From Diphasiastrum complanatum (taxonomy: Eukaryota; Streptophyta; Lycopodiopsida; Lycopodiales; Lycopodiaceae), in the NCBI GenBank assembly GCA_029204225.1, contig CM055100.1:12843332-12907331 (forward strand): DNA of 64,000 nt. The letters run 5' to 3'. How positions within the stretch are numbered: the first letter of the stretch is position 1; the number at the start of each line of letters is the position of its first letter. This document shows, in pieces, positions 21,889-39,306 of this stretch. The notes beneath the pieces were generated by a model, which worked only from the letters and a program-made list of their open reading frames with translations, had not been told where the DNA came from and ran no database searches. The translations under genes were made by a program, and so were the position numbers.

Positions 21889-22436
21889 ATGTTTTCTCGA
21901 AAATCCGACGAAGTAAGCAACAAAATGGTGGAATTCTGGAATTTTCTTCCCGTTGGAAATAATTTTGGAATTGCAATCGATTGTCTAGTAAGTGCACTAC
22001 CAGGTTCACAATCGGTTTGTTTTTATGCTTTTCGAATTGGTTTCTTTGAAGGAATTTCGTGTCAATTCTGTTGTTGTCGATTACTGTGGTTAGCATCTTT
22101 GTGAAAGCAACAAGTTACTTTGATGGTTGGCTGGATTTTTTCCTATAGTCTCTTATTCTTCTTATAAATGGTTATTGTATTTTAAATGTTGTCTATTGTT
22201 TGTTTGGAAGACGGTTTGGTTTTAAAACAGTGGGAACAAGCTAGAACAGAAGTAAAAATACTCTAATTTGTTGGCTGTTGAGTGTTGGTGATGTTTGACA
22301 GGATTGCAAGGCTACTTACTATGAATCACAGGCTTATGTTTCATTCTCTAGCAAACTAACGGTTTGTTTGAAGGATCGTGAGCCTATAAAGCCATTCTTG
22401 AGGATGGTTGGGTTCAGATTAAATGACTATTTGTGA
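21889..22436 (+). CDS. Two-exon small protein gene, unknown function
   Basis: Exon 1 is 21889-21987 (ATG TTT TCT CGA to ...GAT TGT CTA, then donor GTAAGT). Exon 2 is 22302-22436 (after TGTTTGACAG, starting GAT TGC AAG and ending TAT TTG TGA). Both are phase 0, giving a joined product of about 77 aa. Exon 1 holds MVEFWNFLPVGNNFG. Exon 2 holds DCKATYYESQAYVSF and EPIKPFLRMVGF. The 314-bp intron has good GT-AG ends. The initiator-tRNA-like primer binding site sits only ~40 bp upstream of the ATG, so the gene could be a retroelement leader ORF or a host gene downstream of an LTR. No domain recognised. Further exons upstream are possible. Confidence 0.5.
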
Positions 22437-22795
22437 AAATAGTTGTTAATTGCGTACAAAACTAGGTTTTTGAAAAATTTTGGCAATATAACTGCTATCA
22501 GTGAAGCAAAACCCTGCAAAATCTTGTATGAAAACTATTGCTTATGCTGGAAAGAAGTAAATGAAAGCCATAGCGATCTATAAAACGCTACAAAGGCAAC
22601 AGGATCTACAAAAATACAGCAGATGTTTGTGCCTTTGTGCTTCCTGCATCATAAGAAACGAAAAAACTAGAATTAAAACTCAGATTAACAAGCTGATTGT
22701 TAGACTTTTGAACTCCTCCTGGGCGCCCTGAAAACCGGGAACATAATACTCTATTTGGGAAGGTGATGGAGGGCATCTCTCCTAGTTTCTTTAGC

Positions 22796-22804
22796 ACACA
22801 CACA

Positions 22805-22891
<87 letters not shown>
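22796..22891 (+). repeat. (CA)n-(CT)n compound microsatellite
   Basis: About 11 bp of CA repeat (22796-22806) followed by 85 bp of CT (22807-22891). It sits between the end of block A and the start of block B. Confidence 0.97.
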
Positions 22892-22893
<2 letters not shown>

Positions 22894-24289
22894 GCAGATC
22901 CGAGCACTCTAATCTCTGTGTGCAGAAGCCTGAGAGGGGCACGATGGAGGGGCCCAAGTGGCCGTGTGCGGGTCCGAAGTGAGGGAGATGAACAAAATGG
23001 GGGGGGGGGGTGGCCTATTACACTTAAAGTAAGTTATTGAAACTTAAGTGGGCCATGCAAGGTGCTAGGTGGGGTTGGTTGAGAGGGACGGGGGTTTAGG
23101 CTAGTGTTAATTTTTTGAGTTTTTTGAAAGCCTAGGGTTTTTCTTTTTTGTAGTAGGTTTTTTAGTTTGAAGAACTGATGTTTTGATTTTGCAATTGAAG
23201 TGTGAGCTAAAGTTGTTTAAGGATTTTCGTTGCATTGGCACTTAAAATTTCCATTTTTTATTTATTAGAACCCATTTGCCGATTCATAGGTATTATTTGT
23301 TAATGAAAGCACGTATGGTCTAAAAATTAGCTTTTTTTGTAGACATTGCTTAATTTAATAACTATTATAACCGTAATGAATGTGTTAATTGAACGAAATT
23401 ATTTATGAACAATAAAGGTACATCATTCTGAAGGCCCTCATTGTAATAGACTGCGACCTACACGCCAACATACTTTATAGAGCTCATGCAAGTTTCTAAG
23501 TGATTTCATGCCATCCTCAACATCATGTCAGAAGTCAAGGATGCGCTTGTATCATGATTTAGTAACAGTGTATGTGCACATGCTTTCTAAGAAAGTGCTT
23601 AAAACTACAAATCAGCAAAAATGCTTACTGAGATCAGTGCTTTAAAATTTTGACATTCTAGCTGCAAAAGGTTCTCAAGGACTGCTTACTATTTTTTTTC
23701 TGCTTACCAAAAGCGAGATGTTACGTAATGTTGCGTTGTTTTGTAGTTCGTTGATTATGGTTAGTTAAGGATTCATGTTTAAATACGACTACTTTAACGA
23801 GGGTGCTGGTTGTTGATTGTCGTATTGGCATAAACAACTGGTGAAGGGTGAGAGCTATCTTTGCTTTTCTATTATGTACTTTGGTCTACTTAATTTGCAT
23901 GCTTCGTGTTTTGATTTACTTAGTGTTTGGGAAATTAGATTGGAGCTTTGTGGAGCATGAGTTGGAAAGACAAATATATAATGCTGATAAAAAAATAGTT
24001 TGGAACTTACAGTTCACTCTCTATGTAAAATAATACGATCTATGATGCAATGTAATGTAGAACAAAAATGTATGTCACTTTGAGTTTATCTCTTAAGTTA
24101 ATGCTTCTCCAATGCTCCGATGCAATTTATGGTCTATGTAAAATAGAAATACAATCTATGATGTCTCTTATCTTTGACGCAACTCTCATCTCTTCCTTCT
24201 CACAAAATAGAACACGGAATTTTGACACTCAAAAACCAAAAACGACGTGATGAACCATCAGGTTGCCGAATTTCTTTCTTTTTTTGCTA

Positions 24290-24700
24290 AAAAAAATTCG
24301 CATGGATTTTCCATATGTGGCTAGCACGTCGAAAACTTTTCAAGCGCTATCCACGGGTTCCACTATCTGGATTTTCCGAGGATAGCGCATGGATTATCCA
24401 CACGTGGATAGTTATCCGCGCAAAATCCAATACTTTTTTATTTAGGAAATTAGTATGGCGTATAATCCATGCATGGATTATCCACGCAGAGCCAACATCC
24501 ATGTGCCGGTTTTCAAAATCTGGCTGCGGGTCCCGGAAAACTAAGCATGAATATTCCACGCAGTTTGAATTTTCTGATTTTCGTCCCCCGATATACAGTT
24601 GTTGCCAGAAATGATATTTGCGTGGATAATCCACGCGTGGATGTTCCACACGCCCATATCCATGACTATATCCATGTCGATCCTGCGTGGATATTTGCAT
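24290..24700. repeat. TGGATA/TATCCA motif cluster (copy 2)
   Basis: Same cluster. One motif here reads TATGTGGCTAGC instead of TATGTGGATAGC, and another is restored to TCCACGCGTGGA. Confidence 0.6.
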
Positions 24701-25059
24701 GTTGTGTTCTTGTGAGATTTCCAAGACTAATACCACAAGCTAGCCCATCTAAATACCTACAAAACGTCAGACACATATAAACAAGAATTTATATAAGCTT
24801 ACTAGATGTCGACAAAGTTATAAGTGGAAGTTAGTTAAGACTTGCCACCACATTTAGCGGCACAACTGTTGCATCATATCTTAGAAATTCAACAAATAAT
24901 GATCGTGTTGGCAAACTTTGAAGTATAGCCATTATTGCAACAAGAATAGCCATAACAAGCAAGACTATATGATGTATCAAACCCAATCCCAAGATGTTCA
25001 ATAACAGGCAAGATTGTGAAAACTAATCTACAATTTCCCACTATCAACACACAAATTGC

Positions 25060-25735
25060 TTTTTATGTCCTTGGTATTTTTACTCAAGACTACTACTGCA
25101 CAAGAAACACAAATATCCAGCATGCCCTCAGATATTCATGTAAGCGCCCGAAATTCATCATGTTCTTGCAACTTTTTGTGAGTTCTAGAGTCTCATTTGT
25201 TATTTATATCATTTATGTATGCTGTCTTCTACTATCAACGTCAAACACACTGAAATGGAAATGGCTCCAGCATGAAATATACTCACACGAGCTGCTACAT
25301 GATTCAACGTAAATGTTCTACGATTGGTACATAGAAATCAAAACTGTACAAATTTCAAATAGAACTTTGGTATTTGGATCAGGTATTTAGACATGGGATT
25401 TTTGGTTCAAATCTCCAAGTGGATGCATACTAACATTTCACTAAACCACTAAGCGTATCAAACAAGGCCAAATCTCAATGGTAATCTTGGATACAAAATA
25501 GATCTTGCTCAAGAGTAGTTTTACAATAACTAGCTCTACTCGTCTTGTGCTTTGATCCCGGAAGTTCATCTTGGAACATTGCATGTGGTATTGTATTAAC
25601 AGTAAAATGAGATGTGCTCAACACAAGTCGCAATAGAAAAAAATTGTTTAAAGGTATTGTATTGAATGTGTTTATAAGGTATTGTATTGAAGTTGTTTAG
25701 AAGGTATTGTATTTAATTTGTTTTTTTGTATGTCA
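25060..25735 (+). repeat. Collapsed R1/R2 hybrid repeat (copy 2)
   Basis: Left part matches R1 (to about 25255) and right part matches R2 (from about 25285). The ~1.8 kb between the repeats, including the acidic-tail coding fragment, is missing. This is the expected product of homologous recombination between direct repeats. Confidence 0.85.
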
Positions 25736-26067
25736 TATTCTCTACTATAGATCTGTTCTAAATCATGTTACTAATCTTCTAATCTATGTGGATGACATCA
25801 TATTGAGTGGTGGCAACAAGCAAGACAATAATGGCATCAAGTTTGCACTCAAAAAGGAGTTTGAGGTGCATGGTCTTTTACATTATATCTTGGTAATAGA
25901 GATGTTTAGAACTTCTCAGTTTACATTCATATGTCAAGAGAAGTATGCTAATGCTATTCTAAAATATTTCATACTATCTCTTGGATGTCAAAGAAACAAG
26001 CTACTATCTCATCGTCATCTCGTGTGGCCGAGTATAAAGCTCTTACATCTTGCACAAAGGAGATGTG
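25735..26067 (+). pseudogene. Ty1/Copia RT-RNase H fragment, internally deleted (copy 2)
   Basis: Keeps the YVDD motif region to KYANAILKYF, then jumps at ~25975 directly to the SLGCQRNKLL/ISWMSKKQ region. About 370 bp, including the CDTPMESS to DSDFVGD segment, are missing compared with copies 1 and 5. Confidence 0.88.
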
Positions 26068-26275
26068 ATATCACAAATATATATTGTTCAAAAGATGAAG
26101 TAAAATCAATTTGAATCGAGATAGTATCCATTATTTGTTGCAAATGACTAAGGGAATCCGCCACAGCATTCTTAAGACCAGAAAGATAGTCAATGTCAGC
26201 ATGGGAAAAGAATGCGAAATATTCACACCAACAAGCTATTCCATGAATATATACTTGGTAAAATCTTTAATAACA
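26068..26275 (-). pseudogene. Ty3/Gypsy RNase H fragment, copy 2 left arm
   Basis: Counterpart of 7812-8022, with the same tail-to-tail junction to Copia. Confidence 0.72.
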
Positions 26276-26360
26276 TCATGATGTAGTTGTGGACAATAGT
26301 AAGTAGATGACAAAGTGCTTTATTCACCAAGAGTCCAACAAGCAAGAATGGGCCCGAGGC

Positions 26361-26744
26361 TTAGAAAACTATGAATTGGAGGTCATTGTTGTTGTTGTCT
26401 ATGAAGAAGCCACCCACTTGACCATTGGATTGGCAGCTCGAAACCACATTACTGAGGTCAGCCCCAGCCACATCACAAGGCACACATTGGTTACAAGCGC
26501 CACATATTCCAACTTGACAGGACCCAGATGTATGCATGGTTGTGCACAATGAGCCACCACAATTGTTTTGACAGCATTGTGTGCCCGATCCCAAACTTGT
26601 GATAAACGCTGCAGCATTAACACAATCATACACGCTAGGACTAGCTCCGGAGGTCTGACAGGTGGTTTGTGCATGTGCCACATAATGCTGCCTCATCCCC
26701 ATGAGCATCACAAGCCCGAACAGAAGAGTTTCCGCGGTCCTCAT
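26361..26744 (-). CDS. Small secreted 12-cysteine protein (copy 2)
   Basis: Same gene. The signal peptide differs from copy 1 (Cys to Phe and Gly to Arg), and the residue after the predicted AHA site is Gln. The mature domain is identical to copies 1 and 5. TATA box and AATAAA are conserved. Confidence 0.8.
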   Translation of the reverse strand: MRTAETLLFGLVMLMGMRQHYVAHAQTTCQTSGASPSVYDCVNAAAFITSLGSGTQCCQNNCGGSLCTTMHTSGSCQVGICGACNQCVPCDVAGADLSNVVSSCQSNGQVGGFFIDNNNNDLQFIVF

Positions 26745-26794
26745 GTTCACCGGCACTGAAGCACAGAAATGATTGCTCGTTACTGGCCCGTAAA

Positions 26795-27076
26795 TTAGGC
26801 ACCAGTGGATGATGCAGATCCAAACAAGAGTAGAAACTTGAAAATGGTACTGTGTGGAGAGGCCATACTGATGCGACCAGCTTTATAGCCATTGTGAAAC
26901 ATGGATTTGAGCAGCTCACGTGATGAATGAGTCAGGATTGTCGCTAAAGCTGTAGACCGATTAATCATCAAACGCGTCGCGCTGCCTTCGATCGAGACTA
27001 CCAAGAATTTAGATGTGCTACGTCGCAACTCAGGACTCGGTCCATCAAAATCCTCAAACTTCTGTGAACCCGACAT
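26795..27076 (-). CDS. Hypothetical 93-aa ORF (copy 2)
   Basis: Intact counterpart of 8532-8813, with Gly for Ser two residues from the C-terminus. Confidence 0.3.
   Translation of the reverse strand: MSGSQKFEDFDGPSPELRRSTSKFLVVSIEGSATRLMINRSTALATILTHSSRELLKSMFHNGYKAGRISMASPHSTIFKFLLLFGSASSTGA
26881..26887 (-). promoter_or_regulatory. TATA box of the secreted-protein gene (copy 2)
   Basis: Identical TATAAAG motif at the same distance from the start codon. Confidence 0.5.
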
Positions 27077-27438
27077 GACTTTATGAAAAGAGGCGTGTTG
27101 AACTAGATTTTGATGGAGTCTGAAGTCCTGGAATCCGAGCAGTGCTCATTTTAGATTTCTTAGAATAATAAGCTAAATTCAGTTAATTTGAGAGTATTCT
27201 TCCTCTTCATAAAATTTTTTACGTGATCGCCTCTTGAAAGCTGAATATAAATTATTGTATAATTGAAAATTCTAATATAGAAAAATATGAAACATTTGAA
27301 TCAAATATGTGAAAGAAACATGCAACTCATGTCATAGATTTGACTATATCAAACAAACCTTTGGACGTTTCAAACCCTAAACAAACTGATCTACATTTGT
27401 ACATTTCTTGAACAAGGAGAAACTCTTCTTACTTAGAA

Positions 27439-27474
27439 ATTAGGGTTAGGGTATCAAGGTTTAGGGTTTAGGGT
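27439..27474 (+). promoter_or_regulatory. Telo-box-like cluster (copy 2)
   Basis: Same motif cluster, with GTATCAAGG instead of GTATTAAGG between the two halves. Confidence 0.55.
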
Positions 27475-27664
27475 CTGTCTAAACAATTTTAGGCATGGAA
27501 ACTGTAGTTCACACATTATGTGTGTGGTTAGGGTATAAATCTTTGACATTGTTTATGTCTAGTTCGCAGTATCCAGCCCAACATTAGCCTGAGTTTAGTG
27601 AGTGTTAGTACTAATTTTTAGTTTCTATTGTAGTTCCCCATGATGAGTGGAAAGTTATAGATGA

Positions 27665-28225
27665 GTCATTGCATTTCAGCCTTAGATTGTTCTTCTGAAT
27701 GCATAACTCTTATATTCGACGCTTGTTCAAGGAATATATGGAATGCTGGGAGCATGGCTTGAAACAATGGGCCGCTTTCCAACATAAGATACTCAGAACA
27801 TTTCTTTTCAAAGTAAAAAATCCCATGCAATCTTTACCTAAATGAAGGTTTGGATCGAACCAACTTGGACAAGGGTTCTCAACCTTGGCTAGATTTGGAG
27901 GATAAATCATGCCTGTCAAATTTTGCTCTGCCACTGTTGGTGTAGCACAATGCCAGGGTTCCTTCGAACTGGGAGTTGGGGAGATAAAGTCCTACACCAA
28001 AATAGCTTCCTAAATGGAACATAGTATTCACAATAGACAAACCCACTTGTGCACCAAAAACCACAAACTCCACAAAGCTCCAATCTAATTACCCAAACAC
28101 TAAGTAAATCAAAACACGAAGCATGCAAATTAAGTAGACCAAAGTACATAATAGAAGAGCAAAGATAGCTCTCACCCTTCACCAGTTGTTTACGCCAATA
28201 CGACAATCAACAACCAGCACCCTCT
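27665..28225 (-). pseudogene. Degenerate ORF cluster (copy 2)
   Basis: Counterpart of 9403-9960 with only scattered base changes. The terminal coding-like piece and TGA are kept. Confidence 0.4.
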
Positions 28226-29755
28226 TGAGAGTAGTCGTATTTAAACATGAATCCCTAACTAACCATAATCGACGAACTACAAAACAACGCACCCTACAAC
28301 TTTTGAAAATGGCCTGACCTCATATTACAATGAAACAAATATTTTCACGATTTAAGGATACACAGAGGCCTACATAAATCATTCTGGCCTAACACATATC
28401 TCGAGACAAAATAAAGCCACTTCCATTGAGCTTATTATCTGCCTCTGCTCAACTATTTCTTGCGGTGTACTATCTTATTGTCTTGATTGTTGTCATCTGC
28501 ATTTGGATTTGGTATTGGAAAGAGGAAATATTCGAAGTATGAACTATTGCCAAAGTACAGATAGAATGTGCCAACCCTTGCTCATTCCAATATCTTTTAA
28601 TGATTAATTAAGTATGGTTTTGGAATTTTGAAAATTATGATTGATGAATCATAGGATTCTAAATATTTATGATTGATGGATCACAAATAAATAATTAGTT
28701 GTTATCACAAGATTATAAGGAAATGTGATCATTCTTATAAATGACGAATAATTTGTGATCTATTGAAGGAGTCAAGAATTTAGCTCAGCTGGTTTGAAAT
28801 CTAAATTTATTTACTCCTGGACCAGTCTTTAATTGAGAACGTACGTGTCTCACAGGCATTTTCATAGGGTAATTTATTTTACTTATGAGAAATATGCTTA
28901 CCTTAGTCAGTGAAACTCTAGTACAGGTTGTAGTCTACAGATGCTTGTGTACAATAATTAGCCTAGATCTCTAGTTAATTGGGAGATAAAAAAGTCTATC
29001 GAGATTGAATGGCTGATATTTTCTAGCATGAGATGCTAGGAATAGATCACTTAACTCAAGAGAGTATTTGGAGTATTCAGAATTGAGTTAAAATCGTTTT
29101 TATCTTCATGGATCTCCAAGAGATTTTGGTAGAGTGAACTGTTATATCTTAGTTTTTGAATTCTAAGAGTATTTGTACCATGAAGCATTTATGACAAGTC
29201 TTTCAAAAATTATGGATGGTCTTCGACTATAATTGTTTGCTTCTTTAAATTTTGAACATAGATCTCTAATGTAAAGTGATAATTTACTTAGCGGTTTATG
29301 TAGATTAAGTTTACATGAAAGTGATGTTACTTGTTGGAGAAGAGTTAAACCCAATTGAAAAATTGACCACTTAACATACTTTTGAATATAATATAGTACT
29401 TCAGAGCAGAGATATACATTTGAAAAATTGTTATTTGATATTTGAAGTCAAACTAAGGGTAATGATAATGATTTCTCTGGATAAATGTGAAAGTTAAAGG
29501 ATTTGCTCTTTAGCTTATGAACTTAATCTTCGGGATATGTCGACTACTCATCTAGTGTTTTATGTACGCCGGTTAAAACTTAACCTTATGGTATATTATA
29601 TTTCCATAATTGTATATGTGCTCCACATAATCGTCACACACAAAATAATCCTATCTATGAACATCATGATGTGCAATTTCCCACTCATCTTGGTAGCAGA
29701 CTTATCACCTTTTGTCATCCACTTACTATTGTCCACAACTACATCATGATGTTTT

Positions 29756-30002
29756 TAAAGATTTTACCAAGTATATATTCATGGAATAGGTTATGAATCA
29801 ACGTCAAGCTCGTTGGTGTAAATATTTGGAATTCTTTTCCCACGTTGACATTGACTATCTTTCTGGTGTTGAGAATGTTGTGGCAGATATTCTTAGTCAT
29901 TTGCAACAAATCATGGATATTATCTCGACTCAAACTAATTTTACTTCCTCTTTTGAACAAATATATATTCGTGATAGCACATCTCCTTTGTGCAAGATGT
30001 AA
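29756..30002 (+). pseudogene. Ty3/Gypsy RNase H C-terminal fragment (copy 2)
   Basis: Same fragment as 12150-12396, with only third-base differences (CAC/CAT, ATT/ATC). Confidence 0.85.
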
Positions 30003-30420
30003 GAGCTTTATACTTCGTCGTACTAGATGACAATGAGATAGTAGCTTGTTTCGTTGACATCCAAGAGATAGCATGTGCACTTATAGATTTTCTATCCATT
30101 TGATCTCCAACAAAGTCCGAATCTAAAAATCCAAACAAGTTAGATGATGATCCTCCATAAACAATGCCAAAATCTCTTGTTCCCAAGATGTATCTCAATA
30201 CCCTCTTTCCTAGATTTAAATGCTCCACACTAGGATTTTGCATAAATTGGCTTAATCTACCAACACAAGAGCTAAGATCGGGTCTTGTGATGGTTAGATA
30301 TATGAGTGAACCACATAGCTTCCTATAGAGAGTAATGTCCTCGAAGGATCTTTCATTACCTCTTATAGTTAGCTTTACACTTGACTCCATTGGTGTATCA
30401 CAAGATTTAGCATCTACCAT
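29941..30420 (-). pseudogene. Ty1/Copia connection-RNase H fragment (copy 2)
   Basis: Translates identically to 12335-12814. Confidence 0.9.
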
Positions 30421-31215
30421 ATGAAATATTTTAGAATAGCATTAGCACACTTCTCATGATAACTCAGCTTAGAGTTATTTTACCGATACTTACTTTTTTA
30501 GCCAAAAAAACTAATAATTGCGAATGTAGCCAAATTCTTGCTTTGTGCAACTTCAAACATGAAAACAAATTAATATCAAATTTGTTATAATAGAGCACAC
30601 ATTTATCAAAATCATAGATATATTTCAAATTTAAAATATATTATAATATGCAAATTAGATATGAATCACCTGAAAAGTGCATTAAATTTTATTTATCGTA
30701 TCAATGATATGCTCTAAGAGTTTAGGAGGAGCCAAAGGACAAGTCAATGTATTGTCCCACGCATGTGAAACAAGTCTCCTTAACTTATATTCCAACAAAT
30801 TGATGCTACTGCATGCAAAAGCAGAAAATCGGTACATCTTCACAAAAATTTAAGATATGACAATATGACATGACAAGGCCTTTGTGGTACAATATCACAT
30901 CGTTCGTGTTTTATAAGGAAAATCATTTTTTTATCATGCAATCTCACCAACAGGAGTTCTTTGACCTACATGAGGTAGAAATATTATTCGTTAGATTTTA
31001 CCACAACAACAAAATTTAAATGTACCAATTCTTTATTTTTGATCAATACATGTTATTATTATTATTATTTGAGATTTCGTTGCCCAAAATTTCTCAATAT
31101 GAAGTCTATGAATTTTAACAACAGACTCTTAAAACTCTCGTGCAAAATTCTAAGCCAATTTCTATTTTTTTATATCAAAGTCCTAAAATAGAAAAACTAA
31201 ATAAATAGATGAATA

Positions 31216-31693
<478 letters not shown>

Positions 31694-31709
31694 GAGAGAG
31701 AGAGAGAGA
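31694..31709 (+). repeat. (GA)n microsatellite, 16 bp
   Basis: Contracted counterpart of 14019-14159. Confidence 0.95.
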
Positions 31710-31748
31710 CCAATGACCAATACCCACAGTTAGTGAATCCCTCAAAAG

Positions 31749-32150
31749 CTAACTGCCCACCAAGAGATTGTCAATATTTTTAGGCAATTCAAATAACAGT
31801 CCAAGAAAATCATCATGACGTAAAAGCTTGTTAATAATCATACATAGTTTATCCCGGTAGAACACGTTATCTTGAAATGTATCTACCAGCGTTCGTACTT
31901 CCTTAAGAAAAATTTCTTGTTTGTTACAACAGTACATGGCAGCTATTGTTTGTGATATAATGACCTTATATGAATTAAAGATAGGTCTGTTTGAAGCCAG
32001 GAGTATATATTTCTCTCTGACCATTGCAGCATAAGCTTTCACACTACTATTCTTGATGTGCAAAGCAGAAGATAGAAGAAGATGAAGAGAAAAGATGAGA
32101 GAGGTCATGGAGAAAGCCTGCAGGCCTATTCTTTCCTTATGTAGATGCAT
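31749..32150 (-). CDS. Mini-gene ORF, 133 aa (copy 2)
   Basis: Intact counterpart of 14199-14600, with Ile for Met in the MHLHKER(M/I)GLQ segment, Thr for Pro in the leader and Lys for Gln at the VRE(Q/K) join. Confidence 0.45.
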   Translation of the reverse strand: MHLHKERIGLQAFSMTSLIFSLHLLLSSALHIKNSSVKAYAAMVREKYILLASNRPIFNSYKVIISQTIAAMYCCNKQEIFLKEVRTLVDTFQDNVFYRDKLCMIINKLLRHDDFLGLLFELPKNIDNLLVGS

Positions 32151-32330
32151 TTGAAACAAGAGTGCTCAAGAAGCAAAGGGATCGTGTCCGTAGGATGTAC
32201 CTCCACTAATCTTGACCGTTGAATTGGCTTTGGTGGTTTTCAAATTTCCTTTCAATAGGTACAAAGGGTGATATATTTTTTTAAAGCACTAAGGGCTAAG
32301 TATATAATAGAGAAGTTGTGTACCATTCAT

Positions 32331-37176
<4,846 letters not shown>

Positions 37177-37668
37177 TTTTGAAGTTGAATGAATTTTGTA
37201 CTTATTACGTATGCAATGGAAGCATGCACTTCATTTTTGAAAATATCATTGTGATTTATTGTAGACGTTGGTTGTATTATAGTTATCCATAAAACTTCCA
37301 CATTGGCCAATGATGGAATTGATAATTAGGATATGGCATGGCCGGTGTTTTATAGTAGTGAGCTTGCAAGCCACCTTAACTTTTGTCTTGACTCTAAAGT
37401 CAGCCGGAAGGTTTAATAATGTCTAGAGGATTTTTCAAACTATGAAACCTGTTCTGTGAGTTGACTTAGACACTCAAACTATTGATGTCATCAGCTCATG
37501 GCAAAAGTTTTGATTTTCCTCAACATTATTGAAATGAAATCTTAGAAAGAATACTAGCCTGCCCATGTTATGTAAGGAAGTCCTAACGAATGATTTTCGT
37601 TGTCATTCTTACTATCTGCTTTCAACTTTCTTATCTGATGTTATTGCACATGAGATGGAAACAAAGCT

Positions 37669-37953
37669 ATGATCCATGAGGGCGAGATAGGAGAGCACGA
37701 GTACTTATATGATAGCAAAATACAAACTCTACACAATTGTTCTCAAATTGCCTACGCTTATCCTGCTTGCTCCTCCATGTGCCCTGGAAATGCACTCTAT
37801 TGGCTCAATTGCGTTGAAAATGGGATGAGGGACGTTAGTAAAGCTGTCGGTAGCTCTTTCAAGCGAGGAAGTTCTAGCAACGGCATTGCCATGTGTTCTC
37901 ATGATGTTCACGATGAGCGATTTTCTATTGAACTAAGCCTAACTTCCATCTAG
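37669..37953 (+). CDS. Hypothetical 94-aa protein, copy 3
   Basis: Intact counterpart of 19954-20238. It differs by a lysine-to-asparagine and a threonine-to-methionine change in the central VEKGTRD segment and by serine instead of isoleucine near the end. Unknown function. Confidence 0.3.
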   Translation: MIHEGEIGEHEYLYDSKIQTLHNCSQIAYAYPACSSMCPGNALYWLNCVENGMRDVSKAVGSSFKRGSSSNGIAMCSHDVHDERFSIELSLTSI

Positions 37954-38040
37954 GGACACCCAGGGCCCTAAATGTGGCGTTATTAGCCATAATCATGTAC
38001 GGTTTTAAAACCATTTCCATCGTATGCAACAAGCATAAGC

Positions 38041-38331
38041 TCAGCATCGCATCTTCAAAGATTCAACACTCCTCTTTCTCCGACATTTATCAAGAGCATA
38101 ATGGTCACCATGCTTAGAAGAGCAATCACCATCGCTTTCCATCATGAACAAAGAACAAAACGTCATTAGAACTACTAACACGACTACAAGGACAAGATCA
38201 TGTGCTGCTTCTTTTGGAGAGGTTTGAAGCTTGAAAGTGTAACGAGTGGAAAGATCCGAGTCTAATAGCAGGTTGGAAGATGTTCTTGATTTGATCCATT
38301 CTTGCTTTTCTTTTGGATAGTTTGGAAGCAT
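38041..38331 (-). CDS. Putative 96-aa single-pass membrane protein
   Basis: ATG to TGA ORF lying convergent to the 94-codon ORF. The N-terminal half is basic and Ser-rich (TSSNLLLDSDLSTRY). One strongly hydrophobic stretch follows (DLVLVVVLVVLMTFCSLFMM, about residues 45-65). The C-terminal tail is Cys- and charge-rich (ESDGDCSSKHGDH). This is the layout of a small single-pass membrane protein, but no family is recognisable. The last ~79 codons are shared with the 117-aa form in copy 4, which starts in another frame and joins this one through a 1-base difference (GATCAATCA versus GATCAAATCA). Confidence 0.35.
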   Translation of the reverse strand: MLPNYPKEKQEWIKSRTSSNLLLDSDLSTRYTFKLQTSPKEAAHDLVLVVVLVVLMTFCSLFMMESDGDCSSKHGDHYALDKCRRKRSVESLKMRC

Positions 38332-38814
38332 GATGGTTGGGATTATGGCATTGTAATGATCCGGCCAGATTGGAAGATGTTTTGGGTGAAGTCATGTGAT
38401 GCAGCTCATTATAAATCGGAATTTGATATTTAGATCAGTGAGATTACTTGGTATTGTTGTGAATTTTGTTCTAGAAGGCTTTCATGATCTATTTGACTCG
38501 TTATGATTGCATTCTTGTAGATGTTTTGGATAGGTTTTTCAGCTTTGAGATTTTGTGTAGATTAGTAAGTATGTACGTGATGCTTTAGGATTTAAAATTC
38601 AATTATAGGTGCAAGAACGCTAGAAAGATTCAGACGCAAGTTTACAAAGTAGGCGAGGGTGCTGATTAGGTGCAGGAGCGCTCGGCTAATCCAAAATCTT
38701 ACAATCTTACAACTGGTGATATTTGATCCTTAAAAATACTACATTTGCCAAAACTTGATGATTTCTTGGCCTCGTTGCAACTAAGAAATTGATGTTCAAT
38801 CTAACTCTCTGATG

Positions 38815-39063
38815 ATGGATTACTGGGTAAGCAGGATTATATCAGCTCTATCAAACCGAGCGTCCCTGAACATGACCAATCTAAGCACACTGGTAAAAAA
38901 GTCCATGATGGACAAGATGAAGGACAAGGCCAATGGGCTAAAGTCGTAGATTAAAAGTTTGTACACTACCAAAAAGAGTGGTGATATAGGGAGTGGTGAC
39001 GAGGAAGATGAAGACGACTCCACCTCCTCGCCCGAGCGCAACAGTGAACCATACGGGTCATGA
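38815..39063 (+). pseudogene. ORF with acidic tail, split by one TAG (copy 3)
   Basis: Same layout, with the TAG at 38947 and the closing TGA at 39061. The TAG is identical in all three full copies and so predates the duplications. Copy 4 starts inside this ORF (45492), so the tail is missing there. Confidence 0.35.
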
Positions 39064-39306
39064 CAGTAAATGTTGCATGATATAAAAAAATTGTCACTAA
39101 GTCGCAAAAGATTTGACGTTGAGGAGTATTGATCGATGTTAACAAATGAAACCTATACTGGAAGCTATCTATTCTTAGATGTTCAAGCTTAATTTGAAGA
39201 GGCATAGTCATCAACATGATTTATACTATACTTTTATACATAATTAGTGTTTGGGCTTATAGTATACAGGTGGCAGGTTTTAATTGGATCTAACTACAAA
39301 TGTTTA

